A stretch of 64,000 bases of DNA from Trebouxia sp. TZW2008 (Eukaryota; Chlorophyta; Trebouxiophyceae; Trebouxiales; Trebouxiaceae): positions 248,001 to 312,000 of the forward strand of contig BDIU01000123.1 in NCBI GenBank assembly GCA_002118135.1. Reading direction: 5' to 3'. A program made the translations under genes and the position numbers. The notes under the pieces are model-generated. The model did no database searches. It saw nothing but the letters and a program-made list of their open reading frames with translations, and had not been told where the DNA came from. Below, piece after piece: positions 15,401 through 26,589 of this stretch (position 1 is its first letter; each line of letters begins with the position of its first letter).

Positions 15401-18400
15401 GTTTTGACACCACAATCTGAGGTCAGCTGCAAGCATTCAGCTCAAGGAGCCATGAGACAAGACTTCCCGTTTGTTTGAAGAAGTTTCAATAGCACTTAGC
15501 CATCACAACTGTGAGGACTCAGAAGAATTGTCTGCATGCATCGAGCGGCGTTCAGCCATGGCACGTACAAGTGCATCGCCCGGTCTGTGGTGACAGCAGA
15601 AGGAAAAAGGCGATGAAGCGTGGGTGTTCGAGGGTGTTTCTTCGCCTTCTGCTGTCTGCTGTCTGCTGTCTGCTGTCTCCATAAACTTGCTATGCACCCG
15701 ATGTACACACTGGCTCAGGCACCTTTCAGCAGACACACACTGCTATTGCTGGATGCTGCGCATGCAGTATGATAGCACAGATGAGAACAATCAAGACGTC
15801 AATGCCAGCCACAATGGAGTACACATGCCAGCATTTACAAGCGTGTCGCTCAATTTAAGGAGATACCAGCAGGAAAGAAGGCAAGGAAGCGCCTGTTTGA
15901 CGGGTGCCTCTTCCCTCTGCTGTCACCATAAACTTGATGTGCAGCCACTGTAGACACTGGCTCAGGCATTTTTCAACACAAATCCAATGCTAGCGCTGCA
16001 TGATATGCATGCAGCACATCCACAATGATGATGACAATGATAACAAAGGCAAGCATGGCAGCAGCAATGGAGTGCACATTCTAGCGCTGGTGCTAGGTGT
16101 GTGTGACTCAAGCGTCGGCTTGTAATGCAGTTTATACTGTTCAAGTCCAGTCTTGCAATGCAGTATATACTGTACCGCTATGCTTACAAAGTCTACAAGG
16201 CATTCAAGCTCACCAAAAAGTTCTCAGGAAAACTGGGTATGGGACCTATTTGGGCAAAGAATTGTTCCAAAAACCTACCTCAATTTGCCTGACAGTCCTG
16301 GCCACAATGCTTTCCAGCACAGGCCCACGGTCATCATGAAGCAGATGGATCTCATCAATGATCAGCAGCCGCACTTTCTGCGTGTAGGTTCTGTCCCCGC
16401 TCTTGCGGGTGATGATATCCCACTTTTCAGGGGTGGTGACAATGATCTGGGTTTCCTCAATCTCTGACTTGGTCAGGTTCATGTCACCGGTTAGCTCGCG
16501 CACCTTGATGCCGTAAGCATTCGAAAGACGAGAGCTGAAGTTGCCGACCATCTCAGCCACCAGGGCCTGTCACAAGCGTCAACAAACAATCAGAGACTGT
16601 GAGATTGTCATGTCAATGATATGCTAACTTCTTCTGCAATCTTACAATTGCAGTGTCTGCTACGACGTTGTCTGGGCCCTTCCTGGAAATATGTCCTTTG
16701 CCCAACAAAGGAGACAAAGCCATGCTAAACTCGTGAGCACAAGCGTGAGTGCAAGGATGACAGCAGCATGCAACAGTGCCAGTTAAGACAATGCAGTCCA
16801 ACAGTGCCGACAGATGAGGCAGTATTCCCACTGTGCAAAACTGACCTTCATGGGCGCGACATACACCACTTTGAAGTCATTCAGCTTGATGGTACCGTCC
16901 TCGTTCATATGTTGCCCCAGCTCATGCAAGATTGCCAGCATGGCGACGTTGGTCTTGCCAGCGCCAGTGGGAGCACACAGCAGCATGTTGTCGACGCCGT
17001 ATAAGGCCATGTCAGCCACCCTGCTCTGCACCCTGTTGAGGGTCTGCATACCCTTGAAGGCGGGTTGTGCCCAGGATGGCAGATCTGCAATTGGTAGCAG
17101 CTTCTCCCCTGCTGCAAACTCCTTGGGCTTGAGTGCGGGAACGTGCACCTCCTCATATCCCTGTGGACAGCAAACAAGCGTCTCAGCATGTATAGATGAA
17201 ACGTCTTTGCATGCACAGATGTTGTGTCAGGCTTGACTTCAGCTGCGTAAGCTGATCCCACAAGACCTGACGCCTCTTATTTGAACTTGAGCCACGAAAC
17301 ACATGGCTGATGCAGTATCAGGTTGTTCTACTAGTTGTGATGGCAGATGCTCTGAACAAAGGCAGGGTACCAGAAAGCGCTGACCACAAGCACTGGCAAG
17401 ACAAAGCAGACTGCAGCTGTGCACTGCTCAAATGCGTCATCCTGCATGGAGCACCGTAAGCAGCAAGCAGCCCACGTGTGCCGAGAGCAACACAGCAAGC
17501 AGATTCTATGCTGCGGCAATGCTTTGAGCAAGCACAGACTGCCAGAGAGCAGAATGTTGACAAGGTCACCTTGTGTGCAGCACGGTATGACTTCTGAGGC
17601 AGATCACACTTCTTGTTGGTCATGAGGTGGTTGCCTTGGGCAAAGGCCAGGTTCTCAAAGTCCACAGCCTTGCGACCAGCTACCGCACCTCCAGCAGGAG
17701 CCTCACTTGAAGTGCCTGCACAGACATGGAGGTGCTAAGTCGGGTCAGAAAAGGCTTCAAAGAGACACTTCCTGTTAGTCATGAGGTCATGCCCTTGGGT
17801 AGTGAACAGCCTTGCGGCCAGCCACAGCACCTCAGCAGCGCCCTTTTGTGTGTGCCTGCACACACATGGGGTTGCTTGCTCAAACAATGAAAGACTGTGG
17901 ACGCTTACAGTGTCTGCTCATACATGGGTATGCCCAATCAAGCAAACAAGAGATGGAAACAGCTGAATGTCACATGACATGCAGGCTGAGTGCTGCGTCA
18001 TTGCAGCTTGGCATTGCAAACCTCATGCACATGTGGACCCTCGCCGATGTTGCACGGGGTTTTGACGTGAGCTATAACACATTGGTGGCGGTAAAGAAAA
18101 TGTGCATTCTACCTGCAACGCCGCCTGTGAGGCGCCTAGCTTCCTCTCTGATTTGGCGTTCCATGGCAGCCTGGCGCTCCCGAGCATCAGCACGCTGGGA
18201 GTTTAGGGCGTCCAGAATGGCAGCTGTTGCTGGACTGCCAGCCATCTCCGCCTGCAACATTCAGGTCATGCATTATGTTGACCGTGCCCCAGTCAATGGC
18301 CAACCGACAAGATGCAACTCAGTGAGGCAAACAGACTGGTACTGTATGGCATGACTGCAGAATGGCGGCGTTGCTGAATTGCTAGCCATCTCTGCCTGGA

Positions 18401-21400
18401 GAATTCAGGTCAACAAGGTATGGCTCAGAGAAAACAACACTCTAGATTGCAAATACTGATTGCCTAAAGCGCTGCACATGCTGGATGTCTCAGCAAGAGT
18501 CAAAAAAGCAGGGTAGATGAAACAAGTACGTGATAATGCAGGCAGTAATGCTGGCAGACCCGCAATGTCCAGACGCAGCAAGGTTTGAGGCCAAATCAAG
18601 CTGAATGCATCACGTAGGCCGTATAGCAACTTTGCCATCATTGTGTCAATCAAGGCAAGAATTCAGAGCTCAAGCAGAGGCAGCAGGCCAATCAGCTGCA
18701 TCACTTCCAAGGCTGAAGCCAGCTGCATCACTTGCAACAGTCAACATTTTCAACACCTCGTCAACTCAATCATGTGCAGCAACGCTGACGATCATTCACC
18801 TGTATTCTGGCATGCTCATCATCTGTCTGTGCTCTCTTGAGGCGCATGCACCACACCACCTTGAGCCTGTTCTGAATCAGCATCTTGATCAGGGCAAACT
18901 TGTCAAAGTCCAACAGATCCACCAGGTGTGTCTCAACCTGGGAATCTGGCTGAGCGCTCTGCATGTCAGCAAAGTCATGAGTACACTACATTATAGGGCA
19001 AAGGTATGCTCATGATCACTGCATCCTAAAGAATCAATGAGTGAGATAGAAGAATCAATTGCATTGCAGATACAGCTGCATAGGCGACACAGTAACGAGG
19101 ATCACAGTAACTAGGACCAAGGCCTGGTCATGACAGCTGTGCAGTAGCGAGAATTGTTTTGTGTATGACATGTATGGTACACCCTGCTGCATGGTGAACA
19201 CACTGCTGTGCATCACAATACACAGGATGCAGTGATAACCATTACAAGTGTGTTCTAGCCAAAATCGTACTTTTGATACAAGGTACGGTGGACACTGCTG
19301 CATGGCCAGCACACTGCTGAGCATTGCATATTTGGTGCGAAGAAGTAGTCATGACAAATGCACTATATGCTTTTGAATTGTGGACATGATATACAGTGCA
19401 ATGATGATCAAGATTTGCAAAGTGTTGCTTGATCTGGACTGTATGAGTGCTCATGCCACCAACAGAGCAAGCCGCCTGCAGCAGTGCATTAGGCAAACTG
19501 TTAGCAGCAAGCTGCTTCTGAGGCTGTCAACGCCATGCGGGCATTTGCTCATATTGCGATGACAGCGCTGTAAGCAGTGACAGCTCCTGTCACCACCAGC
19601 GCTGCATGCTTTCTATCGAAATATTACGACAGGCTTTGCTTGTTCTGAGCTCAAGCGGCCAGCTACCCTTGACTATGACAAGCTGAGACTGGGCAGATTG
19701 CCAGAATCACTTACATGCGTGAAGCAGCATTGACACCAAGCTCTTGTATAACAGTAACACCAGACCCGAGACGGTTGTGCTGCAAGCAAAAGGCAAAACT
19801 GGTAGCCAGCACATGCGTGGCAGTACCATCAGCATCAAACTCTTGTCTGTAAATTAACAACCACACTCACCTGGAGAGCGTTAAAAACCTCCTCAGCTTT
19901 CTTGACAGCCTCGTTCTCATCCAGATTGCCGTAAGCCTTGCTCACATTTCTCTGAAGCCAGTAGGCATCAATGTCTGCAGGCTTCAGACCCTCGTCTCTG
20001 GCCTGCTCCCCTGCTTCTACATCTGCTCCTGTGCGCACCTCGCCTGGCGACAGCATTGTCTCTGTGTCGTCATCTATGTCTTCATCATTAGGATCCTACA
20101 ATCAACAAGGCAGCGTAATCAGCAGCTATGGCCTGTGAGACTGCAATGTTACACAAAGTCACTGTCCTCCTGTATTTCTACATCTGCCCCTGTGCGCACC
20201 TGGAGGCAGGACTGTGTCCGCGTTGTCATTTATGTCTTTGTCATCAGGTCCTGCAATCAGCAAGTCAAGGAGACTGTGACACAGCACAGATAAACTGCGT
20301 TTCTGTCAACCCCTACAATGTCATCAGTAAGGGTCTGCACCAGCACTGATACCTACTGGGTTCAAAGCCCCCCCACCTCCCCCTGATCCAGTGTGGGTAC
20401 TTTGGCAATGAACGTCAACATCCTGCGTCAGCAAGGCAATGAACTGATCAAATGCTATGCAGAAGCTCCTACTTTCTCTGATTTTTTCATTTACGGAAAG
20501 TAGCTACTTGCATGACTGCCCTGCGTAACAGAACAAAGTCCCGGAAACCAATGCAGCAGGAGTTACCTCAACTTCATCCACCTCACTGTCTTCATCAGCG
20601 TCCTCATCACCCTCAAACTCAACAGCAACCCCAATGTCATCATCTAAAGCATCGCCTGGCACTCCTGGCTCATCATCTGGCTGGCTGTAGTCAGTGATCA
20701 GTCGCCCAACATCCTTTAGGTAAGTGAACTTATCATCACCTATGGGACCTAGCAGCTCCTCACACTCTTTCTGCCTCTCAGGATCCTGTACAAACAAGGC
20801 TTTCCAGGTGGATGTTGCGGTCAGATGCAGGTGTGTGGTGTGATGAGCAGATGGAACATTGCAATGCAAGGCAGCACAAGGCAAGGACACCCTGTCTATC
20901 CCTTGGAACAATGTACTGATTGGGTGATACAGTCTGATGAAGCTCAAGGGTATAGCACATGACCTTGTCATTGCCTATGAGGCCTAGTACCTCTTCATAG
21001 TCTTTCTGCCTCTTGAGATCCTGTAGAGCAGTGCTTGTGAGATGGGTGTTGCATTGTGTTGAAGCTGCAGTGTATTGTGAGCAGTGGTGATGCGCGTACC
21101 GCAGAAGGTGGCAGAGCAGAAGGCAAGTAGGCATAGAATCTACAGGGCATCTGCCAGCAAGTGAACTCAGTTGCTGGCAGACTTGCTGCCTTCAATATGT
21201 CCTGTAGACGCTATGCCTACTTGCCTTGTGCTCGCTTTCTGTAAGATGAGAGCATAGAGTCAGCCTCAAGCTGGCTTGGATGCAAAACAGCAGTGTTGGC
21301 TGAGAGCGAAGCTCACCCGCTTCTTGTCATCTTTCAAAACTGCAAGCACCTCATCAGCTGCGCCCTTCAGCACATCCTGAGGCTGGTCTCCAAACTGCTC

Positions 21401-21965
21401 TCTGATGAAGGCAAGAATGGCTTCATATGCAGCTCGTGTCTCCTGAGTGCGGGGGCGATACCCAGAAGCTGTGTCTAAGTTCATGACTCCCCCAGACTGC
21501 AGCGTGACAAACATTCCTGAAATCCAGACTTGAGGTGTTGAAGAGCGGCATGCGCATGATTTGACTAGCAGAAACAACATGAGCCGCTTTCAGCTTACCC
21601 TGCGCTTTTGTTTGGGAGCTTCAAGCTCAAACTCCTGCTGTGCTTGTCTCTTTTTAGCTTGTTTCTGCTTGCGCTCCTCATACCCCTCTGGCTTTGAGTG
21701 CTGGACGCGGTCTCCCATCTTGCCGCGCATGCGCCCATGGAGAGATTCTGGCTCTCCGCTGGGCTCAGCAGCCTCTCTAGTGCGAGTCTCGGCTGTGAGC
21801 ACCAAGTTGGAGTTCTGCACACATGCAAGTACAGCTTTACAGCCTGAATGGTACGCTTTATACGGTGCATGTGCGACTCAATTATATCATGTCCAACAGC
21901 AATTTTGAGATGCTGCTCACCGCACGATAGTCATATTGTCGCTGACGCGCTTCGCGTTCAGCCAT
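481..21965 (-). CDS. BRR2: Brr2-type U5 snRNP 200 kDa RNA helicase (33 exons)
   Basis: This is the Ski2-like helicase that unwinds U4/U6 snRNA during spliceosome activation in the nucleus. Exons in transcript order: 21965-21921, 21814-21599, 21496-21317, 20785-20567, 20095-19871, 18958-18800, 18251-18113, 17715-17570, 17160-16846, 16566-16279, 15228-15016, 14687-14532, 14100-13969, 13518-13326, 13074-12749, 12341-12090, 11851-11591, 11004-10904, 10458-10353, 9880-9707, 9212-9082, 8483-8315, 7726-7412, 7113-6966, 6153-5930, 5699-5547, 5109-4931, 4532-4313, 3263-2895, 2516-2217, 1806-1601, 1092-900, 543-481. All junctions are GT-AG and all phases agree, giving 2171 residues, the usual family length. 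The N-terminal cassette has [14 protein letters not shown], the SAT motif [10 protein letters not shown] and GRAGRPQYD. Sec63-type regions follow each of the two cassettes. The C-terminal cassette has [13 protein letters not shown] and a STPEYWD in place of the usual STPEKWD, consistent with the degenerate second cassette of Brr2. The start is the Met before a conserved N-terminus; the stop follows an acidic tail. Many introns hold decayed copies of the neighbouring exon edge. Confidence 0.96.
1866..2210. repeat. GCACR pentanucleotide array in a Brr2 intron
   Basis: The sequence is built from GCACA and GCACG units with scattered ATGGC variants. It is purest from about 2130 to 2210 and increasingly degenerate towards 1866. 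In the transcript it begins a few bases after the 5' splice site of the exon ending at 2217. It keeps frames open on both strands and creates spurious long reading frames. Confidence 0.9.
2738..2790 (-). repeat. Ghost copy of a Brr2 exon 3' edge
   Basis: This stretch resembles the end of the exon at 3263-2895 and its donor: the segment around 2893-2945, with the GCATTGGCCTTTGTGTG core, recurs with changes downstream in the following intron. It does not extend into the rest of the exon. Confidence 0.6.
3536..3940 (-). repeat. Three ghost copies of a Brr2 exon 5' edge
   Basis: Three decayed direct copies of the acceptor and first 30-35 codons of the exon starting at 3263 (SHRHLSDHL... region) lie upstream in the intron. 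Their equivalent acceptor points are near 3636, 3786 and 3931. Only the copy at 3263 continues into the conserved Sec63 sequence. Confidence 0.88.
4142..4252 (-). repeat. Ghost copy of a Brr2 exon 3' edge with donor
   Basis: This is a near copy of the end of the exon at 4532-4313 (encoding [11 protein letters not shown]...NPNYYNLQ), including a donor-like site. It lies about 170 bp downstream of the real exon end. The copy has frame-breaking changes and is not needed in the protein. Confidence 0.85.
6256..6360 (-). repeat. Ghost copy of a Brr2 exon 5' edge
   Basis: The acceptor and first 30 or so codons of the exon starting at 6153 ([10 protein letters not shown] region) recur about 200 bp upstream, with a TGCAG acceptor and small deletions. 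Confidence 0.85.
6845..6925 (-). repeat. Ghost copy of a Brr2 exon 3' part
   Basis: A decayed copy of the exon 7113-6966 segment encoding the [14 protein letters not shown] region lies about 140 bp further along the transcript, inside the following intron. Confidence 0.8.
8840..8985 (-). repeat. Two ghost copies of a Brr2 exon 3' edge
   Basis: Two decayed copies of the end of the exon 9212-9082 ([13 protein letters not shown] region with donor) lie at about 8935-8985 and 8840-8885 in the following intron. Confidence 0.7.
9490..9690 (-). repeat. Degenerate ghost copies of a Brr2 exon 3' edge
   Basis: Segments near 9610-9680 and 9490-9545 resemble the end of the exon 9880-9707 (around the SEPLPPQYF codons). 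Divergence is high, so the match is tentative. Confidence 0.5.
13136..13206 (-). repeat. Ghost copy of a Brr2 exon 5' edge
   Basis: The acceptor and first 20 or so codons of the exon starting at 13074 ([15 protein letters not shown] region) recur almost unchanged about 127 bp upstream. The copy then breaks off. Confidence 0.88.
13612..13830 (-). repeat. Ghost copies of a Brr2 exon 5' edge
   Basis: A copy of the acceptor and first 22 codons of the exon starting at 13518 ([17 protein letters not shown] region) lies exactly 161 bp upstream at 13612-13680. A second, more decayed copy lies near 13745-13830. Confidence 0.88.
14855..14985 (-). repeat. Ghost copies of a Brr2 exon 3' edge
   Basis: The end of the exon 15228-15016 ([12 protein letters not shown] region) recurs about 90 bp downstream near 14930-14985, with a weaker copy near 14860-14905. 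Confidence 0.75.
15648..15680. repeat. CTGCTGT tandem repeat in a Brr2 intron
   Basis: Four to five head-to-tail copies of a 7-base unit lie inside the large intron between 15228 and 16279. Nothing else is recognised in that 1.05 kb intron. Confidence 0.8.
17755..17850 (-). repeat. Ghost copy of a Brr2 exon
   Basis: A decayed copy of the first half of the exon 17715-17570 ([20 protein letters not shown] region) lies just upstream in the intron, with short deletions. Confidence 0.7.
18358..18405 (-). repeat. Ghost copy of a Brr2 exon 5' edge
   Basis: The segment encoding the start of the exon 18251-18113 ([11 protein letters not shown] region), with its acceptor side, recurs about 145 bp upstream with changes. 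Confidence 0.7.
20165..20260 (-). repeat. Ghost copy of a Brr2 exon 5' part
   Basis: This is a decayed copy of the exon 20095-19871 start, covering the acidic stretch and the GADVEAG codons. It lies upstream in the intron. Confidence 0.65.
20965..21025 (-). repeat. Ghost copy of a Brr2 exon 5' edge
   Basis: The acceptor and first 16 codons of the exon starting at 20785 ([13 protein letters not shown] region) recur about 230 bp upstream. Confidence 0.8.
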
Positions 21966-22965
21966 GTCAGATCACGCGTTGTCTGCTGTGGCGCGATTGT
22001 TGTGCGCAAAAGTCAGCGCCTTCTGCGCAGCTTGTACCCTCTCGATCTGGCGTGTACCTCTTGCCTGCTAATGCGCAACGCACAGCCCTGATCAGCAGGT
22101 GCCACTGTAATGCGCAGTGTGCGTGAGCAGGACCACACGCACGGACAGACCTTGCAACCCTAACACCTGAGCTCAGCAGTCTGCCTTTGATTTCTGGAAA
22201 ACTTTAGCAGGCATGGCATTCAAATCTGTCATCGCGACAAGAGGTGCCGGTGCATGCAGGGTATGAAGGCAGGTACGTCGTCAACACCAGAGAAGACGTC
22301 GCTCAGCATGCATCAGAACACATAGTGTAATATTAAAACAATCAGGCTTATTTGCTTCAGGCTACTGCTTTCTGATTCAGCTTCAAAGCAACATGCATGG
22401 CGCGACCATCAACGAGGCCAGCATGCGCGTGGTCATTTGCACAACATGCAAGATAGCTCAAGTCAATTATGGTCAGATGGCTCCAATAAAGACGGCTGAA
22501 CTTACACTTGAAGTACAAAATGGGTCATGTTCATCAACAATGAAGCAAGGAAAAGTTGGGACACAGAGGCAGAAAACGTGACAGACACAGCAAAGTCAAT
22601 TGCACGTTGCCTCGTCGACAAATGCTAATATATGCGCCTCACCCTCATTGCAGACTAATGCACCACATATGTGGACTCGCTCTAAAAACACACAAGATCA
22701 GGAACGGAAGCCAGACCAACGAGATAAATAGCCGGAACTGAAAGCTTGTGCATACAAAGTCTGCTTAGGTGGATAGCATCAAATGCGCTGAACACATTAC
22801 TAACCTATCTAAGCCTATGCCTCAGAGGAAAAAAGCAGCCCTTTCGCTTTTGCTGTCTGCTGCTAACTAGTCTTGAGCTGCCTTGCACAGCAGATGTTGT
22901 AGTTTTGTGGGAGAGCAGGGAAATACTTTGGTGGTTGCTGCCACCAAATTGACACGAGAAACATA
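21966..22965. other. Intergenic region upstream of Brr2
   Basis: About 1 kb between the Brr2 start codon and the stop of the next minus-strand gene. It should hold the Brr2 promoter and the 3' UTR of the methyltransferase. I see no TATA box, RNA gene or supported coding sequence. A TGTAA-type signal on the minus strand at 22502-22506 is a weak polyadenylation candidate. Confidence 0.5.
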
Positions 22966-25137
22966 TCACAGGACTATGAAAGCTACAGATTGATGGTGCC
23001 AGCCCATATCCATAGGTGGGTTCATCTCCATTGCATAGTTTTTGTCTTGTAAGGGGCCCTTGACACCAATGACCTGAAGGCGAAACAACTGTGACAAAAG
23101 AGTCCACGCGACAAGCACTTTTGGTTTGGAATGCATTGTGTTGCCAATACAAGCAGATGCCACGGGCAGATGCCACGGGCAGATGCCACAAGCAGATGCC
23201 AAAGGGCTATCTCTTTGGACTGCAATGTGTTCAAACAGATAGATGCAGACATTCCTGCGCGCATCTAGCAACACCAAGGTCAGAATCTTGAGTGATGTAG
23301 TTGCTGTTTCTGATCACAGCAATGCAGATAGTAACAAAGCAATGCATTGAGATCACTTGACAGTCTGGCTTAGACACAATTGGTACCTCAAGTTTGCGGC
23401 CTGTAGTTTCAAGCCACTCCCAAAGCGCCAGGATTTCATGTTCCCGGTAGCCTGGGTAGTTGACCAGATCATCAAACAACAACACACACCCTGGGGCAAT
23501 GTATTTGTCCAGCAAAGTCAGAGCATCAATGGCACCTGCAGCAGCAATACAAGGAACAGTGTCAACAGGGCTCTTTAGAATTGTGTCAGCGTCTGTTTTT
23601 TCACAGGACCCGGTCCAAAATATTCATAATCACGCAACCTTCAGTAATGCATCAGCGTTTGTTCCTGCACAGGGTCTGGTCCAAAGCGCAAGTAACCACG
23701 CACCTCACTATTCTGCCAAGATGTTTTTTGAGGGGGGAGGAGGGGGGGATGCATGCAGCGCTCAATGAGCTAGGGGTTAACAGAATGAGTTGCATGCGAC
23801 AACACATATAATCACCAAGGTATGCAACCTATTGTTAGATGCTTACCAGCATACAGGTCACAGTCTATGTGAAGGTATGTGATGTCCACAGGATTCCGGA
23901 AGCGGTAGTGGCTTTTGATGAACTTTGGGAGGCTCTCATTGAACAGGCCTTGCACTAACTCAACATTCTCTCGCACCTCTGGGAAACGTCCTTCCAGACT
24001 AAATTCTCCCTGCAAGATGCATAGCAGGTTTGAATGTACAGTCAAGGCATCCCAAAATAACAAAAAGGACTGCTGGGTGTCAGCCTGCAAGGCACCCATG
24101 TTGCTGTATTCCAAAACACCATCTCAAAAGCCATCACAGCACAGACTCTTTCAATTGCACAAAAACTGGCACCACCCAACTCACAGTGCCAGGATCACTT
24201 TCAATTGCGTCAGCAGCAGAATTCAGGTGTGACAGCTTTGATGCAAAACATGTTGAGCTGGCACGTACTGATGGCCTAAATTCTCCCCATGCCTCCGGCA
24301 GGCCAGTGAATGTGTCAAAGCCATAGACCTTGTTGTTTGGTCCCATTTGGCCGTCACAGTTCACTCTTCTGTACTCTGCCACGCCATTCAGTGTGGCACC
24401 TTCCCATACACCAAACTCAAACCAAGATCCTGCAAGCAATTGAACCTGTGAGGCCTCACAGGTCCTGCTGGTATGGCACTGCTGCTGGGGTGTTGAGTTG
24501 CACGACCTACCGCCGCAGTTGGGATGTGGCTTGTTCAGAATCTGATGAGGACTGAAGATCCAGTCAAAAGCGCGCTCTGGCAGCTGCTGCCTGTCCAACA
24601 CTCTTTTCATTTCTAGCACAAACTCTTTGAAGCTCTTAGATTCAGGTATTATGGCGGGCTTGCCAGAAATGGAAGGGAAGTAGGGGCTGAGGTGATCTAG
24701 CTTGTAGTCTGAGTACTGTTTAAGAGCTGCATGACCAATGGCTTGGCTGTGTGCCATGTCATAAGGTGCCTGTACAGCAAAGGGTCTAGATCTAAGTATA
24801 TGGCCTGTTGTGAAGCTGTTGTGAAGCTTTTGCAGCAGGGCAGCGCTGGGGAACATTGCTATTGCACTGAAGGGCATGTTTGCGGCGCAAGTATGAGAAA
24901 ACAGAGCTCATGCTGCAGAGTTGCGCTGCTTTGCAAAGGCAGAGCATGCACCTCTCGCGGTGGTGGCCTGCCAATGGCGCCGCTGAGCAGCCAGATCGTG
25001 AACAACGCAGCGGATGCGCTAGCGCAATACACTACGCCCTTGTTGGGCATGAACTTGCGCTGCTTCTGCATTCGAGCTCCCTCTAACTCAGCATGCAGAT
25101 CGTAAGGGCTACAGAGATCGTTTCCAGCCGTTCTCAA
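22966..25137 (-). CDS. TylF-like SAM-dependent methyltransferase, probably membrane-anchored
   Basis: The supported exons, all in phase, are 24877-24511, 24429-24269, 24009-23847, 23535-23387 and 23073-22966, giving 315 residues from the Met at 24877. The Rossmann core is visible as WFEFGVWEGATLNGVAEY (SAM-binding loop), VYGFDTFTGLPEAW, then PEVRENVELVQG, the metal-site-like TYLHIDCDLYAG and VLLFDDLVNYPGYREHE. This order is typical of the TylF/macrocin O-methyltransferase family; the substrate is unknown. An upstream frame, 25137-24952, encodes a hydrophobic segment (YCASASAALFTIWLLSGAI). It can be spliced in phase to 24826 through a 125-base intron, which would give a type II membrane protein of the secretory pathway. 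That first exon is my inference. If it is wrong, translation starts at 24877. Introns hold a short tandem repeat and internal duplications. Confidence 0.82.
23148..23205. repeat. Short tandem repeat in methyltransferase intron
   Basis: About four copies of a 13-14 base unit containing GCAGATGCCA lie head to tail inside the last intron of the methyltransferase gene. Confidence 0.8.
23588..23700. repeat. Tandem duplication in methyltransferase intron
   Basis: Two direct copies of a segment of about 65 bases, each with a CACAGG(A/G)(C/T)C(C/T)GGTCCAAA core, lie upstream of the exon that starts at 23535. The source is not an obvious exon edge. Confidence 0.6.
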
Positions 25138-25888
25138 TCCAGATTTTATTCTTCCACAACGGCACTACTTAACAGCTTCAACAAGCAGCGATGACAGACA
25201 CAAAACAGCTGCGGCAAGCGGCACTATGTCAACTTTGCATAAAAGGCCTTAACCGTCTCGTATTATCGAACTTCAACCCCCAGCATTGCGATCAGGTGTG
25301 ACCAGCTTATTATGCTATGGCATCTGCGAGTGAAGCTGAGGACAACTGGCAAAATTCCAAGCAAGCCTTGAATCAACGGCAGCACGCAAGCAGACATAGC
25401 CAGCCAGCCAGCATATCTTGGAATGGCCCAAGCCCTTGACCGCCGCCCAATCATGGAGCGAATTTAGGCAAGTTTTGGCTTGTCCATGCTGCATCAGGCT
25501 CTGAAACCAAATTTCATCCGTCCACAATCTGCACAGGTGCACCCCACGTTCATGTTTCGATGCACATGCAGCATTGCCTGAGCGTATCCCACGCATGATG
25601 AGCACCAGCACATCTGTTCCGTCCTCAATGACATGCATGCAAGCTTGCTGTGTCAGCTGACAAAATGGCATTTTGCTCCCTTATGACTATGACACATCGT
25701 CATGCCCCTCGAGATTTGATGAGCTTGTGGCTGACGCAGACACTCAGCATCACTTGTGTGTTGCCGGAATGCGTCACGCAAGGCATGCTTCATAGCCCTG
25801 GGGGCTGGCCTCAGGTCTTGTCATTGGAAGGCTTACAGCATCAGATGCTGACAATTGCAGTATTCTGGCAACGATCAGGGTTGGTGAC
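25138..25888. other. Divergent promoter region between methyltransferase and glutaredoxin
   Basis: About 750 bases separate the minus-strand methyltransferase start from the plus-strand glutaredoxin frame, so both promoters should lie here. The first exon of the glutaredoxin may also be here. No core promoter element or other gene is recognisable. Confidence 0.4.
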
Positions 25889-26589
25889 GAGTAGCGAGGA
25901 GGGGAGCATCATTACGCACAGACGATCTAGAAACCCGCACGTACATCACAGCTGCCTCTTGCACAATCGCTTTCACAATTGCTTCTCCAAAGACTCGCAG
26001 ACAGTACCCTTGGAAAACAGGCTTGCTGTTGCTGGCAATCGGTGCTGTAGCGTTTTACATGGGATTGTTTGGCTCCAGCAAAACCGACTCTGCTACCACT
26101 TCATCCTCAAACATGTCCGGATCAGACCCAAAGTCTTTTGTCGATGGACTTATCAAGAGCGAGAAGGTCGTCATTTTCTCCAAATCGTGAGTTGAACGAA
26201 AACGCCATCCTTGTTTATGACGAGGCGTTCCTCGTGATGCTGATGAATCGGTTTTGCGCGTGCAGATACTGCCCATTTTGCAAGAAGGCCAAGTCCGCCT
26301 TGCAGCAGGATCTTGGAAACAACTTCACAGTGGTCGAGGTCAGTAATCTGCAGTGCGGGGGGCTGCGTCTTGTGCATAGGTCACGTGCTGAAGTGTGTTG
26401 ATTGCAATGCAGCTGGACGAGAGGCAAGATGGTGAAGCCATCCAGGACTACCTGAACCAGCTTACTGGTGGACGCTCTGTTCCTCGTGTCTTCATTGGTG
26501 GCAAGTTCATTGGTGGTGGTGATGACACAGTTGCCAAGCAGCAGAGTGGTGAATTGAAGAAGATTTTGCAGCAGGCTGGCGCTTTGTAG
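25889..26589 (+). CDS. GRX: Class I (CPFC) glutaredoxin, probably membrane-anchored
   Basis: A glutathione-dependent thiol-disulfide oxidoreductase. Exons end at 26186, then 26266-26338 and 26413-26589, with phases that agree. The active site YCPFC is split by the first intron. The glutathione-binding TVP-like loop appears as SVPRVFIGG followed by GGGDD. From the internal Met at 26113 the protein would be a normal 107-residue cytosolic glutaredoxin. However, the frame is open from about 25889, just after a stop, and encodes a hydrophobic helix (GLLLLAIGAVAFYMGLFG) before that Met. A signal anchor like those of plant secretory-pathway GRXC proteins is therefore likely, with the initiating Met in an upstream exon I cannot place. 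Another in-frame Met lies at 26059. The product, family and last three exons are secure; the 5' end is not. Confidence 0.88.
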
